Positions 17,058 through 24,208 are shown, counted from the first letter of the stretch. The stretch: DNA of 59,668 nt from Gordonia hirsuta DSM 44140 = NBRC 16056 (GCF_000333015.1 NZ_BANT01000013.1:1-59668), one strand, 5' to 3'. Translations and numbers: made by a program. The notes: generated from the sequence alone by a model not told the origin.

Positions 17058-17403
17058 TCACGGCGGGAAAGTGCAGATGCCCGGATCGGCGAGAAGGACC
17101 GGGCGCGTCCGCGGAGGCTTGTGATCCAGATCTCTGGGGCGTAGCGTCGAAGAGGACCAGTTGAACCAGCAGCTGGCTTCCAGGCCCCGTTTCCCGGACC
17201 GTCGTCCGAGATCAGAAACGTTGTGGCATCCATTCATTCGAGGGCGTCTGGCCGCGTGACGTGCGCACCGCAGCACGTGTACGGGAATGCCGACAGGTAC
17301 GTCTGTGCCAGCCATCCCGTGTCCGCTGCTCCACCGCAGCACGTTCACGAGGCTCCGCTACTGATCGAATGATCACCGATCGCACGAAGAGGAGACGATT
17401 CCT
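17058..17403 (+). promoter_or_regulatory. Long upstream region of the sigma factor gene
   Basis: This 346-base gap has no gene I can support. CACCGCAGCACGT occurs twice in the same orientation, at 17266-17278 and 17332-17344, and the first copy overlaps a CACGTG. These could be binding sites for a regulator of the sigma gene. No GTTT/GGGTA promoter is present, so autoregulation is not evident. GAGGAG at 17389-17394 is the ribosome site. Confidence 0.4.
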
Positions 17404-18183
17404 ATGGCGACCGACCGATATGACACAGTAAAAACTCTGCTGGAACGACGCAGGTGCTCTGCCTGCGGCCGCTGTGAGGCGAACCGATTGCGAGAGAACG
17501 CGATCCTGCTGGCACTGCCGCTCGCCGAGCACATCGCCCGCCGCTACCGCGGACGCGGCGAATCCTTCGACGATCTGCTGCAGGCGGCCAGGCTCGGTCT
17601 GATTCACGCCGTCGACCGATACGACCCGAAGACCGGGCACGACTTCCTGTCGTTCGCTGTACCAACAGTGATGGGCGAGGTCCGCAGGCATTTCCGCGAC
17701 AAGACCGTCCTGCTGCGGATCCCACGTAGTTCCCAGGAACTCAATACCCGCGTGCTGGCGGCCCGTGAAGAACTCGAGTGCGATGGTGCAGCCGTCGGTG
17801 TCGGTGATATCGCCCGGCACCTGGGCACGGCCCCGGGGCGCGTGCGCAAGGCGATTGCCGACTCCCGGGCAGCCACAGTGATCTCGATGGACGAGCGACG
17901 GGCGACCGGAAGCGGCGAAGAGGGCGGCACAGTCGCCGACCGGCTCGGCGCAGTGGATCCGAGCTACTCTCGGGTGGAGGACTGCCTGGAGATCGGTGCC
18001 GCCGTCCACGAGCTCAACCCGCGCGAGCAACGGATCATCGGACTGCGTTTCGTCGACCAGAAGACCCAAGCCGAGATCGCCACGGAAATCGGGGTCTCGC
18101 AGATGCATGTCTCCCGACTGCTGCGGCGGGCGTTGGCCCAGTTGCGCGAAACGATGGCTCCCGCGCCGATGCCGGTCTCCTGA
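17404..18183 (+). CDS. RNA polymerase sigma factor, SigB/SigF family, with N-terminal CxxCxxC
   Basis: A 259-residue group 3 sigma factor. Region 2 reads LPLAEHIARRYRGRGESFDDLLQAARLGLIHAVDRYD in two blocks, then FLSFAVPTVMGEVRRHFRDK. Region 3 follows (VGDIARHLGTAPGRVRKAI) and region 4 ends with LNPREQRIIGLRFVDQKTQ and the helix IGVSQMHVSRLLRRAL. This is the stress/sporulation SigB/F/G class, which reads GTTT/GGGTA promoters. Unusually, residues 18-24 are CSACGRC, three Cys spaced like a metal or redox site just before region 2. No anti-sigma (RsbW-like) gene is adjacent; the next gene is a PAS-ANTAR regulator. Confidence 0.92.
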   Translation: MATDRYDTVKTLLERRRCSACGRCEANRLRENAILLALPLAEHIARRYRGRGESFDDLLQAARLGLIHAVDRYDPKTGHDFLSFAVPTVMGEVRRHFRDKTVLLRIPRSSQELNTRVLAAREELECDGAAVGVGDIARHLGTAPGRVRKAIADSRAATVISMDERRATGSGEEGGTVADRLGAVDPSYSRVEDCLEIGAAVHELNPREQRIIGLRFVDQKTQAEIATEIGVSQMHVSRLLRRALAQLRETMAPAPMPVS

Positions 18184-18332
18184 GGGCCGGTCGGAACCCG
18201 CGCGAAAGAACGTCGATCATCTGGCGCCGCAGCTATCATGATGTGATCCAGGTGCCGTCGAAGCGCTTTTCGCGTCGTGCGAGCGTACGGCGGGTGATTC
18301 GCTGCGCCTTTGGGGGAAGGGGTCGGCAAGTC

Positions 18333-19019
18333 GTGTCGTCTTCGAAGGTCGTTCGAGACCAGCAGCCCGAAGCGCAAGATCCAGAGACGGGAAGCCAGGA
18401 GGAATCGGGCGGTGGACTGAGCGGCAGGGTGGGCAGTTACCGGTACTGGTTCGACGACGACGTCTGGGAATGGTCGCCGGAGGTCGCGGCTATGCACGGC
18501 TATCAACACGGTGACGTGATACCGACGACCGGACTGCTGCGCAGTCACAAGCATCCCGAGGACCGAGCGACCTTCGATGCGCTCGTCGACACCATGCGCA
18601 GCACGCGTACGCACTTCTCCAGTCGACACAGGATCGTCGACACCGCCGGCCGCGTGCATTCGGTCGCCGTCCTGGGGCGGACCTTCACCTACGACGGCCA
18701 GGTCGCCGGATCGGAAGGCTACTACCTCGATCTCGGTGTCATCGTGGGCGATTCGGTCCGCACCAGGGTCAGCTCTCACGTGGAGAGTTTCCAGCGGCAA
18801 CGCTCCTCGATCGAGCAGGCCAAGGGCATGCTCATGCTTGTCTACAACATCGACGAGGATCAGGCTTTCGACCTGCTCCGCTGGCGGTCGCAGCAGGAGA
18901 ACCGGAAGCTGCGTGAGCTGTGCCATGACCTGGTGGCCAGCGCACCGGTCCGCGTACACCTTCCCGAATCGGTGCGCCGCGATTTCGACGTGGTGGTATT
19001 GAGTCCCTTCGACGAATGA
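18333..19019 (+). CDS. PAS-ANTAR regulator, paralogue 2
   Basis: A 228-residue protein with the same layout as the 11024-11725 gene: a PAS-like part (VWEWSPEVAAMHGYQ, then FSSRHRIVDT) and an ANTAR domain (SSIEQAKGMLMLVYNIDED, then LLRWRSQQENRKLREL). The ends also match (LPESVRRDFDVVVLSPF). An in-frame start exists at 18243, but GTG 18333 gives the same length as the paralogue and has GGGGGAAGGGG about ten bases upstream. It follows the sigma gene by 149 bases in the same direction and may be cotranscribed. ANTAR domains act on RNA, so this pair could add antitermination control to sigma-driven transcription. Confidence 0.87.
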   Translation: MSSSKVVRDQQPEAQDPETGSQEESGGGLSGRVGSYRYWFDDDVWEWSPEVAAMHGYQHGDVIPTTGLLRSHKHPEDRATFDALVDTMRSTRTHFSSRHRIVDTAGRVHSVAVLGRTFTYDGQVAGSEGYYLDLGVIVGDSVRTRVSSHVESFQRQRSSIEQAKGMLMLVYNIDEDQAFDLLRWRSQQENRKLRELCHDLVASAPVRVHLPESVRRDFDVVVLSPFDE

Positions 19020-19036
19020 TGAGACCCGGCGGGTGC

Positions 19037-19062
19037 GTTTGGCGGACGCAGGAGCCGGGTAC
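19037..19062 (+). promoter_or_regulatory. SigB/SigF-type promoter of the diiron enzyme gene
   Basis: GTTT (19037-19040), 16 bases and GGGTAC (19057-19062). A start point 7-9 bases downstream would fall at or just before ATG 19072, so the mRNA is probably leaderless. This explains why no ribosome site is seen. Confidence 0.72.
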
Positions 19063-19071
19063 TCAAGCTGA

Positions 19072-20082
19072 ATGAACGAGTGTCGAGTCGGTCCTGCGCT
19101 GCCTTACCCTCGCGGCCCGGAGTCGGCCGCAATCCTGACCGCATTGGCCACCGATGTGGATCCGATGCAGTTGCTCGGCCGCATGTCTTCGGCGGATCCG
19201 CTGGGAGAGGATCGTCAGTTGGCGCTGTTCGTGCTGCAGGAACTGCACTACCGCGGCTGGGCCGGAGTCGATGACCGGCGTGAATGGGATCCGAACCTGA
19301 TCGCAGTGCGCGTCCGGTACGAGGACGAGCTCTTGGCGGCGGTGGACGAGGCCTGCGCCGGACCGCCTGCCTCGGTCGACGCGGAGTTCGCAGAGTTGCT
19401 GAAGCCCACCGATGGCGGCGGTCCCGCGGACTGGCTCAGTACGCAGGGGACGATGCGAGAGTTCAGCGACTACTTCGCCGTACGGTCCCTTTACCACCTC
19501 AAGGAGGCGGATCCGCATGCGTGGGCCATTCCGAGGCTGCCGGTTGCTGCTGTCGCCGCCTTCGTCGCAGTCGAGTCCGATGAGTACGGGGGCGGTCGCG
19601 CGGAGCGCGTGCACCAGCGGCTGTTCGCTGAGCTGCTGGAGGCCGCCGGGCTGCAGTCTGCGTACCTGCACTATCTGAATGTCGCACCCGCCGAAGCGCT
19701 CGTGCCGGTCACCACGATGACGGCGCTGGGGCTGCGGCGGGCCAGACGCGGTGCCATCGTAGGGCACTTCGCCGCTACGGAAGTCACGTCGTCGCCGGCG
19801 TGCGCTCGGCTACTGGCTGGTCTGGAACGGCTCGATGCGCCCGAGCCGGTACGACACTTCTACCGCGAACACGTGGAAGCCGACGCGGTCCACGAACAGG
19901 TGATGCGCGACGACGTGGTCGCCGGCCTGCTCACTGAAGAGCCGGAGTTGGAGGCCGACGTCGTGGCCGGAATCCGCATCTTCCTATGGACGGAAGCGCG
20001 GCTGGGCCGAGTGCTCCTCGATGCCTGGGAGCAGGGTTCCACGGTTCTCGCTGCTCCGCTCGGGGCCGCTGCTACGAGGTAG
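19072..20082 (+). CDS. Iron-containing redox enzyme, haem-oxygenase-like diiron oxidase fold
   Basis: A 336-residue protein of the haem-oxygenase-like (PF14518-type) iron enzymes. Candidate metal ligands are in three helices: LYHLKEADPHAW (E145, H149), FVAVESDEYGGG (E168, D170, E171) and HVEADAVHEQV (about 268-276). These proteins use O2 for oxidative chemistry on small substrates, and this branch has no known reaction. It converges on a CDGSH protein gene 25 bases away, beyond which lie a HemK2-like methyltransferase and a metallothionein-like gene; these functions recur together in actinobacterial genomes as I recall them. The gene has its own SigF-type promoter and probably a leaderless mRNA. 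Confidence 0.82.
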   Translation: MNECRVGPALPYPRGPESAAILTALATDVDPMQLLGRMSSADPLGEDRQLALFVLQELHYRGWAGVDDRREWDPNLIAVRVRYEDELLAAVDEACAGPPASVDAEFAELLKPTDGGGPADWLSTQGTMREFSDYFAVRSLYHLKEADPHAWAIPRLPVAAVAAFVAVESDEYGGGRAERVHQRLFAELLEAAGLQSAYLHYLNVAPAEALVPVTTMTALGLRRARRGAIVGHFAATEVTSSPACARLLAGLERLDAPEPVRHFYREHVEADAVHEQVMRDDVVAGLLTEEPELEADVVAGIRIFLWTEARLGRVLLDAWEQGSTVLAAPLGAAATR

Positions 20083-20107
20083 AGCGACTGCGGGGTGAGG
20101 AGGGAGA

Positions 20108-20320
20108 CTAGGCCCGCGGCCGTCGTCGGCCGCGATGGCTGGTATCGCACAGTGGAGGAGTACGGCTTCGGCCGCAGGCGCAGATCGCGACTTGGAACCG
20201 ATCGCATGTGACGGTGGTGGAGCCGTACTGGATCTGGACCGGACCTTCGACGAGGATCGGTCCACCGCGCACGACCCGGACGACCCGTGGTGTCTGATTC
20301 ATCCGCGGGGTCGGGCTCAT
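20108..20320 (-). CDS. CDGSH iron-sulfur domain protein (CDTSH variant)
   Basis: A 70-residue protein. Ligand spacing C47-x-C49-x8-C58-x3-H62 is exactly that of the 2Fe-2S CDGSH domain (mitoNEET type); the core reads CDTSH instead of CDGSH. Such proteins carry a labile, redox-active cluster and move electrons or Fe-S. It has no membrane anchor and a basic C terminus. Its start overlaps the HemK2-like gene by ATGA, so translation is coupled. ATG 20302 (MNQTP) is a possible alternative start. The partner is probably the diiron enzyme encoded convergently. Confidence 0.85.
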   Translation of the reverse strand: MSPTPRMNQTPRVVRVVRGGPILVEGPVQIQYGSTTVTCDRFQVAICACGRSRTPPLCDTSHRGRRRPRA

Positions 20321-21027
20321 CTCGGTCCTTCCGAAGTCTCACGTCGCGCGAGGAGGACGCACAGCGTCTCGGTCCACTGGTCGGGGCCGATCAGACCGCA
20401 ATCGACCAGCCAGCTGCGGCGTGAACGCAGAACCGGGCCGAAAGGAATCCGTCGGCGCAGCACCTCGGTGACCCCAAAATGATCGTCACGCAAACACATC
20501 GCAGTTTTCGCCGGATCCGCAAGCAGCGACTGGACCAGCAGGAGTGAACCCCCCGGCTCCACCAGAGCCGTGGCGCGGGCGCACAGCGCGTCCAAGACCT
20601 CGCGCCCGTCTGGTCCGGCATCCCAGGCCTGGGTCGGGCCGGCCGGCGACGGACAGTCGATGCCAGGCCCGGGAGCCGGGACGTAGGGCGGGTTGCAGGT
20701 CACCAGCTCGAACGGTGCCGCCGGCGCGAAGTCGGCGACTGTCGCCTGCACACAGGTCCACGCCGGTCCGGTTGGTCGCAGCGCGGCCGCGGTGGCCACC
20801 GCGCGGGGGCAGGTATCGATCGCGACGACGCTCCGCGCGCCCAGCTCTGCCGACGCGGCCGCAACCGGGCCGGCACCCGTACACACATCGAGTACCCGGC
20901 GCCCAGTGACCGGCAGGCGACGGAGTGCCTCGATGAGCAGATACGTGTCAGCCTGTGGCCGGTAGACGTCCGCTGCGGTCGCGGCGACCGGGGCGTGATC
21001 GGAGACGGGGTCAGCCGTGGTCATCAC
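20317..21027 (-). CDS. HemK2/Mtq2-like class I SAM methyltransferase
   Basis: A 236-residue methyltransferase. The N terminus VYRPQADTYLLIEAL is the HemK2/Mtq2 signature. Motif I is VLDVCTGAGPVA, and the catalytic TCNPPYVP (112-115 for NPPY) indicates methylation of a glutamine or asparagine side-chain nitrogen. The canonical release-factor enzyme prmC is present separately at 36796-37692, so this one probably has another target, perhaps within this gene set. The GTG start overlaps the upstream stop by GTGA. An ATG directly after it is equally possible. Confidence 0.86.
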   Translation of the reverse strand: MMTTADPVSDHAPVAATAADVYRPQADTYLLIEALRRLPVTGRRVLDVCTGAGPVAAASAELGARSVVAIDTCPRAVATAAALRPTGPAWTCVQATVADFAPAAPFELVTCNPPYVPAPGPGIDCPSPAGPTQAWDAGPDGREVLDALCARATALVEPGGSLLLVQSLLADPAKTAMCLRDDHFGVTEVLRRRIPFGPVLRSRRSWLVDCGLIGPDQWTETLCVLLARRETSEGPR

Positions 21028-21350
21028 GTGTTCCGATGCCGACGTTCGTAGTCGTCGGCCTCTTCGGCAGTGACTTCGGGGATCAGCGGATCATGTTCGG
21101 CACGGTCGTGACCGGGCCGGGATGGAAGGGCGACACGGCTGCCGGCGAGAAAGCCGACGGCCACGACCGTGCAGACGATTGCAGCCGTCACCCAGGGGGT
21201 CAGCGCCCAATCGGCGGTGGCCGCGACTACGGCTACGGCAATCAGTGCGATGGCCACCAGGAGCAATACGTAGCCGATCATCCCGATCGCCTTCAGCGGA
21301 CGGACCGCCCGTCCATCGAGCAGATCGGAATCGCGTTCCGGTGTGGTCAT
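21024..21350 (-). CDS. Small two-TM membrane protein
   Basis: A 108-residue protein. Two hydrophobic helices (AIGMIGYVLLLVAIALIAVA and ALTPWVTAAIVCTVVAVGFL) are followed by an acidic C-terminal tail (PLIPEVTAEEADDYERRH). No family is recognised. It overlaps both neighbours by four bases (ATGA upstream, GTGA downstream) and so belongs to the tightly coupled set of metallothionein-like, membrane, HemK2 and CDGSH genes. A longer frame runs antisense into the upstream gene; ATG 21350 is chosen for the overlap. Confidence 0.75.
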   Translation of the reverse strand: MTTPERDSDLLDGRAVRPLKAIGMIGYVLLLVAIALIAVAVVAATADWALTPWVTAAIVCTVVAVGFLAGSRVALPSRPGHDRAEHDPLIPEVTAEEADDYERRHRNT

Positions 21351-21601
21351 GCCGATTCGCCTCCAATGTGATCGACCAGCTCTTCGATACCCTGGTGGCG
21401 TGCACAACTGGCGCAGCAGAAGATCGCCTCGCCGGATTGGACGCCGTGACCGATGATCCGACAGTCGCAGTGTGCGCACCGGGGAGCGTGACCGGCGATA
21501 GCGCATTCGAAACTGTCGTACACGCCTCGGCCGGGTTTGCCCTCCACCGAGATCAGCAGAGCGTTCGGGTAGTCGTTGCCGCAAATGTCACAAACGGCCA
21601 T
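21347..21601 (-). CDS. Small Cys-rich metal-binding protein, metallothionein-like C terminus
   Basis: An 84-residue protein. An N-terminal CxxC (CDICGNDY) and then FECAIAGHAPRCAHCDCRI and FCCASCARHQG give ten Cys plus several His. The C-terminal CAHCDC...FCCASC pattern resembles prokaryotic metallothioneins of the SmtA type. It probably binds zinc or another thiophilic metal. AAGGAGG stands six bases before ATG 21601. It follows the KGG gene after a large hairpin and overlaps the membrane-protein gene (ATGA). Confidence 0.75.
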   Translation of the reverse strand: MAVCDICGNDYPNALLISVEGKPGRGVYDSFECAIAGHAPRCAHCDCRIIGHGVQSGEAIFCCASCARHQGIEELVDHIGGESA

Positions 21602-21638
21602 GGGAAACCTCCTTGTCGATGCGAGCGGGGTCGATGCG

Positions 21639-21675
21639 AGCGGGAGGAGAGCGCCGGTGCGCATCTCCTCCCGCT
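21639..21675. terminator. Large hairpin between the KGG gene and the metallothionein-like gene
   Basis: AGCGGGAGGAGA (21639-21650) and TCTCCTCCCGCT (21664-21675) pair exactly. Inside, GCGC-CGGT-GCGC can extend the stem with one bulged A. On the minus strand, the direction of these genes, no T-run follows, so it could be a partial terminator or a processing site that sets the KGG:downstream ratio. TCGATGCGAGCGGG is also repeated twice in tandem beside it. Confidence 0.55.
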
Positions 21676-21680
21676 GCTTT

Positions 21681-21881
21681 TCATCGTCCGCCGTGGCTGT
21701 GTTCGCCGCCTCGGACCTTGGCTTCGTGCGGTTCGGCTTCTGCGCCCTTGCGGCCGGCTTCGTGGGGGTCGGCACCGCCTGAGGAACCGAAACTGGTCGG
21801 GCTGGCTTCGCCGCCCTTGTGTGCCTGCTCCTCCGTGTCAGCGCGATTGCCGAACTGTCCAGGGTTGTTCGGATCTGCCAT
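21681..21881 (-). CDS. KGG-motif small stress protein
   Basis: A 66-residue, very hydrophilic Gly/Ala/Glu/His-rich peptide: FGNRADTEEQAHKGGEAS, with further partial repeats (HEAGRKGAEAE, HEAKVRGG). This resembles the KGG/con-10/GsiB class of hydrophilin-like general stress proteins, which accumulate in stress and stationary phase. AAGGAGG precedes ATG 21881 by eight bases. A SigF-type promoter stands just upstream, and the gene heads the series running to the CDGSH gene. Confidence 0.8.
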   Translation of the reverse strand: MADPNNPGQFGNRADTEEQAHKGGEASPTSFGSSGGADPHEAGRKGAEAEPHEAKVRGGEHSHGGR

Positions 21882-21935
21882 CGTCGAACACCTCCTTGTT
21901 GGGGTTAGCGAAGGATTTCCTCCGCCGCCCAGGGA

Positions 21936-21960
21936 GTACCCGACAGGAGTGGAGTTAAAC
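21936..21960 (-). promoter_or_regulatory. SigB/SigF-type promoter of the KGG operon
   Basis: On the minus strand, GTTT (21960-21957), 15 bases and GGGTAC (21941-21936). The predicted start is about 48 bases before ATG 21881. It overlaps the last codon of the upstream 340-residue protein. Confidence 0.72.
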
Positions 21961-22977
21961 GTGCGCCAGAATCTCGGCGACCGCGGGTGAATCGTAGAAG
22001 GGTGCCAGCCGGCGGCGGACGATCTGTTCGAGTTCGCCGCTGTCGGCGGCGGCGGCGAACAGCCGCGGCGCCATCGACGTGGCGTAGCCGACCAGATCAT
22101 CACGATCCAGGGCGATGTCCTCGAGCAGAACCGACGCCGGATGCCCGGCGTAGGTGGCGAAGAAGGCATCGATGAACGCGTCGATCAGCGCCAGTACCGG
22201 GGGGCTTGCCGCGGCGACGATGCTGATGTCCTGCACCACGCCGCCGAGGCGGATCGCGTCCGGCGCGGTGACCATCCTGTCGTGCCGACCGGCCGGCCGG
22301 TCGGCGTAGCGGTCGAAGACCTCCAAGACCGCGCTGCGGGTCTGGGGGTCGTTGAGGGTGGTGATGATGATCTTGTTCAGCCGGCTCATTGCGAACTCGG
22401 CGCCCTTGGCGGCGGTCTCGCCGAACAACTGCTCGAACTGTTCACCGGTCTTGCCGATAGCCTTGCCGGCCACCGACGTACCCAACGACATCAACGAGCC
22501 CACGCCCGGGATCTTCTCGGCGACCGCGCGATTGCCGGCCAACACATCGTTGACGATGCGACCGACGAACCGTGAGGCCAGCGAGGCGACGATGGGACTG
22601 CTGGTCAACTCATCGAGACCGCGTTCGAGGATCGGGGTCAGCGCGAGTAGTTCATCGGTGAGCCGTTCGACGTTCTGGCGGTCGATCAGCTCGCTCAGGG
22701 TGTATTCACCGGCGGGGTTCTCCACCAGGATCTGGGCACCGGACTGGACCATCGTCGAGGCGATCGTGCTGGCCGGAACCCGGGTCAGCGCCAGTCGGGC
22801 CAGCGATTTGATGTCGGCCGGATCCAGCAGTTGGGCCACCGTGCACGTTTCACCGGTGCCCAGGACGTCGTCGACCAGGTCGGTGACCAGCGCAGTCAGT
22901 TCCTCCCCGCGTAATTGCTCCAGCGTCCACCGCACCTGGGCGTCGAGCAGTTGCTGCGCGAGCGAAGTTGCCGTCAT
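21955..22977 (-). CDS. Conserved hypothetical, mostly helical protein
   Basis: A 340-residue protein of unknown function. It is Leu/Ala-rich and helical with no signal peptide. The middle has a small-residue stretch (KIPGVGSLMSLGTSVAGKAI) that could bend or associate with membrane. No Cys-based or nucleotide-binding motif is visible. It starts 5 bases after the stop of a small membrane-protein gene, so the two form a unit. Its 3' end carries the promoter of the KGG operon. Confidence 0.72.
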   Translation of the reverse strand: MTATSLAQQLLDAQVRWTLEQLRGEELTALVTDLVDDVLGTGETCTVAQLLDPADIKSLARLALTRVPASTIASTMVQSGAQILVENPAGEYTLSELIDRQNVERLTDELLALTPILERGLDELTSSPIVASLASRFVGRIVNDVLAGNRAVAEKIPGVGSLMSLGTSVAGKAIGKTGEQFEQLFGETAAKGAEFAMSRLNKIIITTLNDPQTRSAVLEVFDRYADRPAGRHDRMVTAPDAIRLGGVVQDISIVAAASPPVLALIDAFIDAFFATYAGHPASVLLEDIALDRDDLVGYATSMAPRLFAAAADSGELEQIVRRRLAPFYDSPAVAEILAHV

Positions 22978-22982
22978 CGTCG

Positions 22983-23255
22983 TCAGCTCAGCCCGTCGTG
23001 CTTCTTCTGTTCCTCATACTGCTCGGCCGGGCTCACCGAGTACGGATCCAGCGAGACGATCGGCTGACCGCCGAACTCGCGGTAAAGCGCGAAGCCGGAC
23101 AGCACGGCCCCCAGAACGCCACAAGCGTAGGTGCTTCCCGGAACCTCGCCCCAACCGAGATCGACGATGTCGACGATCATCCAGACGATCCCGGCGAATC
23201 CGAGAGCCACCATGATCACCAGGAACCCACTGACGCGTTGCATGGGCTCGATCAT
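22983..23255 (-). CDS. Small two-TM membrane protein
   Basis: A 90-residue protein. TM1 is FLVIMVALGFAGIVWMIVDI and TM2 lies around YACGVLGAVLSGFALYR. The C-terminal tail is polar (SPAEQYEEQKKHDGLS). No family is recognised. ATG 23255 or ATG 23243 could be the start; neither has a clear ribosome site. It is divergent from the shikimate-dehydrogenase-like gene, with 36 bases between the starts, and lies 5 bases upstream of the 340-residue gene. Confidence 0.65.
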   Translation of the reverse strand: MIEPMQRVSGFLVIMVALGFAGIVWMIVDIVDLGWGEVPGSTYACGVLGAVLSGFALYREFGGQPIVSLDPYSVSPAEQYEEQKKHDGLS

Positions 23256-23291
23256 GCCACGGAGCACGCCGCGGTCCGTACGCTCGTGGCC

Positions 23292-24146
23292 ATGACCGCA
23301 CCGCTGCCGCATCCGGCCCATGCCCGTGCCCTCGACCGGGACACCGTGCTGTGCGTTTCGCTGTCGGGGCGACCGTCGAACTTCGGCACCCGGTTCCACA
23401 ACCATCTGTACAACGCCTACGGGCTCAACTACGTGTACAAGGGGTTCGCGCCGACGGGCATCGCCGACGCGATCGCCGGGGTCCGGGGCCTGCCGATCCG
23501 CGGTGCGGCGGTCTCCATGCCGTACAAGGAGGCGGTCATCGATCTGATCGACGTTCTGGAGCCCTCGGCTGCGGCCATCGATTCGGTCAACACCATCGTC
23601 AACGACGACGGCGTGCTGCACGGCTACAACACCGACTACCAGGCGGTGGTCGATCTGCTTGCCGACTCGGGCTTCGACCGCGACTGGCCGGTCGCCGTCG
23701 CCGGCAGCGGCGGTATGGCCAAAGCGGTCGTTGCCGCCCTGCGCGACAGCGGATTCAGCGATGTCACCGTGATCGCCCGGAACAGCCAGACCGGCACCGA
23801 CCTGGCCGGCCGATACGGCTTCGACTACCGGCCGACCGCTGATCCAGGCGCGCGCTACGGCTTGCTGGTCAACGCCACGCCCGCGGGTATGGCCGGTGCC
23901 GACGGAGCCGACGCCGATCGCCTGCCGTTTCCATCGGAGCTGGTGGATGCGGCCAAGGCCGGACTCGATGTGGTCGCGATGCCGCCCCAGACCCCGCTGG
24001 TGCGCCGGATGCGCTCCGCGGACAAGCCGGTGATCAGCGGCGATGCGATCATCGCCGGTCAGGCCGCAGCCCAATTCGCTCTCTACACGGGGCTCACACC
24101 GTCCCCGGAGGCTGTGCGCGCGGCGGCGGAATACGCCGGACGCTGA
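23292..24146 (+). CDS. Shikimate 5-dehydrogenase-like NAD(P)-dependent oxidoreductase
   Basis: A 284-residue AroE-fold protein. The substrate-domain motif is [12 protein letters not shown] with the catalytic Lys, then [11 protein letters not shown]. The Rossmann loop is [15 protein letters not shown], and the C-terminal NATPAGM is typical. The early [10 protein letters not shown] differs from the usual SxSPxxHN of biosynthetic AroE, and the gene is not in an aro operon, so this is probably a YdiB-like paralogue. TACGCT (23279-23284) is a possible -10 element that would give an almost leaderless mRNA. Confidence 0.83.
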   Translation: MTAPLPHPAHARALDRDTVLCVSLSGRPSNFGTRFHNHLYNAYGLNYVYKGFAPTGIADAIAGVRGLPIRGAAVSMPYKEAVIDLIDVLEPSAAAIDSVNTIVNDDGVLHGYNTDYQAVVDLLADSGFDRDWPVAVAGSGGMAKAVVAALRDSGFSDVTVIARNSQTGTDLAGRYGFDYRPTADPGARYGLLVNATPAGMAGADGADADRLPFPSELVDAAKAGLDVVAMPPQTPLVRRMRSADKPVISGDAIIAGQAAAQFALYTGLTPSPEAVRAAAEYAGR

Positions 24147-24149
24147 CCG

Positions 24150-24208
24150 CTGCCGACCCGGCTTCCGGTGGTCTGCCGACCCGGCTTCCGGTGGTCTGCC
24201 GATCCGGC
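24150..24208. repeat. 23-base tandem repeat before argS
   Basis: Two identical 23-base units (24150-24172, 24173-24195; beginning CTGCCGACCCGGCTTCC) and a partial third copy. The last copy forms the small hairpin CTGCCG-ATC-CGGCAG. It lies between the AroE-like stop and the argS promoter. Too few copies for CRISPR. Confidence 0.8.

Noticed and set aside
24150..24208. Possible CRISPR array
   Set aside because: Units are directly adjacent with no spacers and only two full copies.
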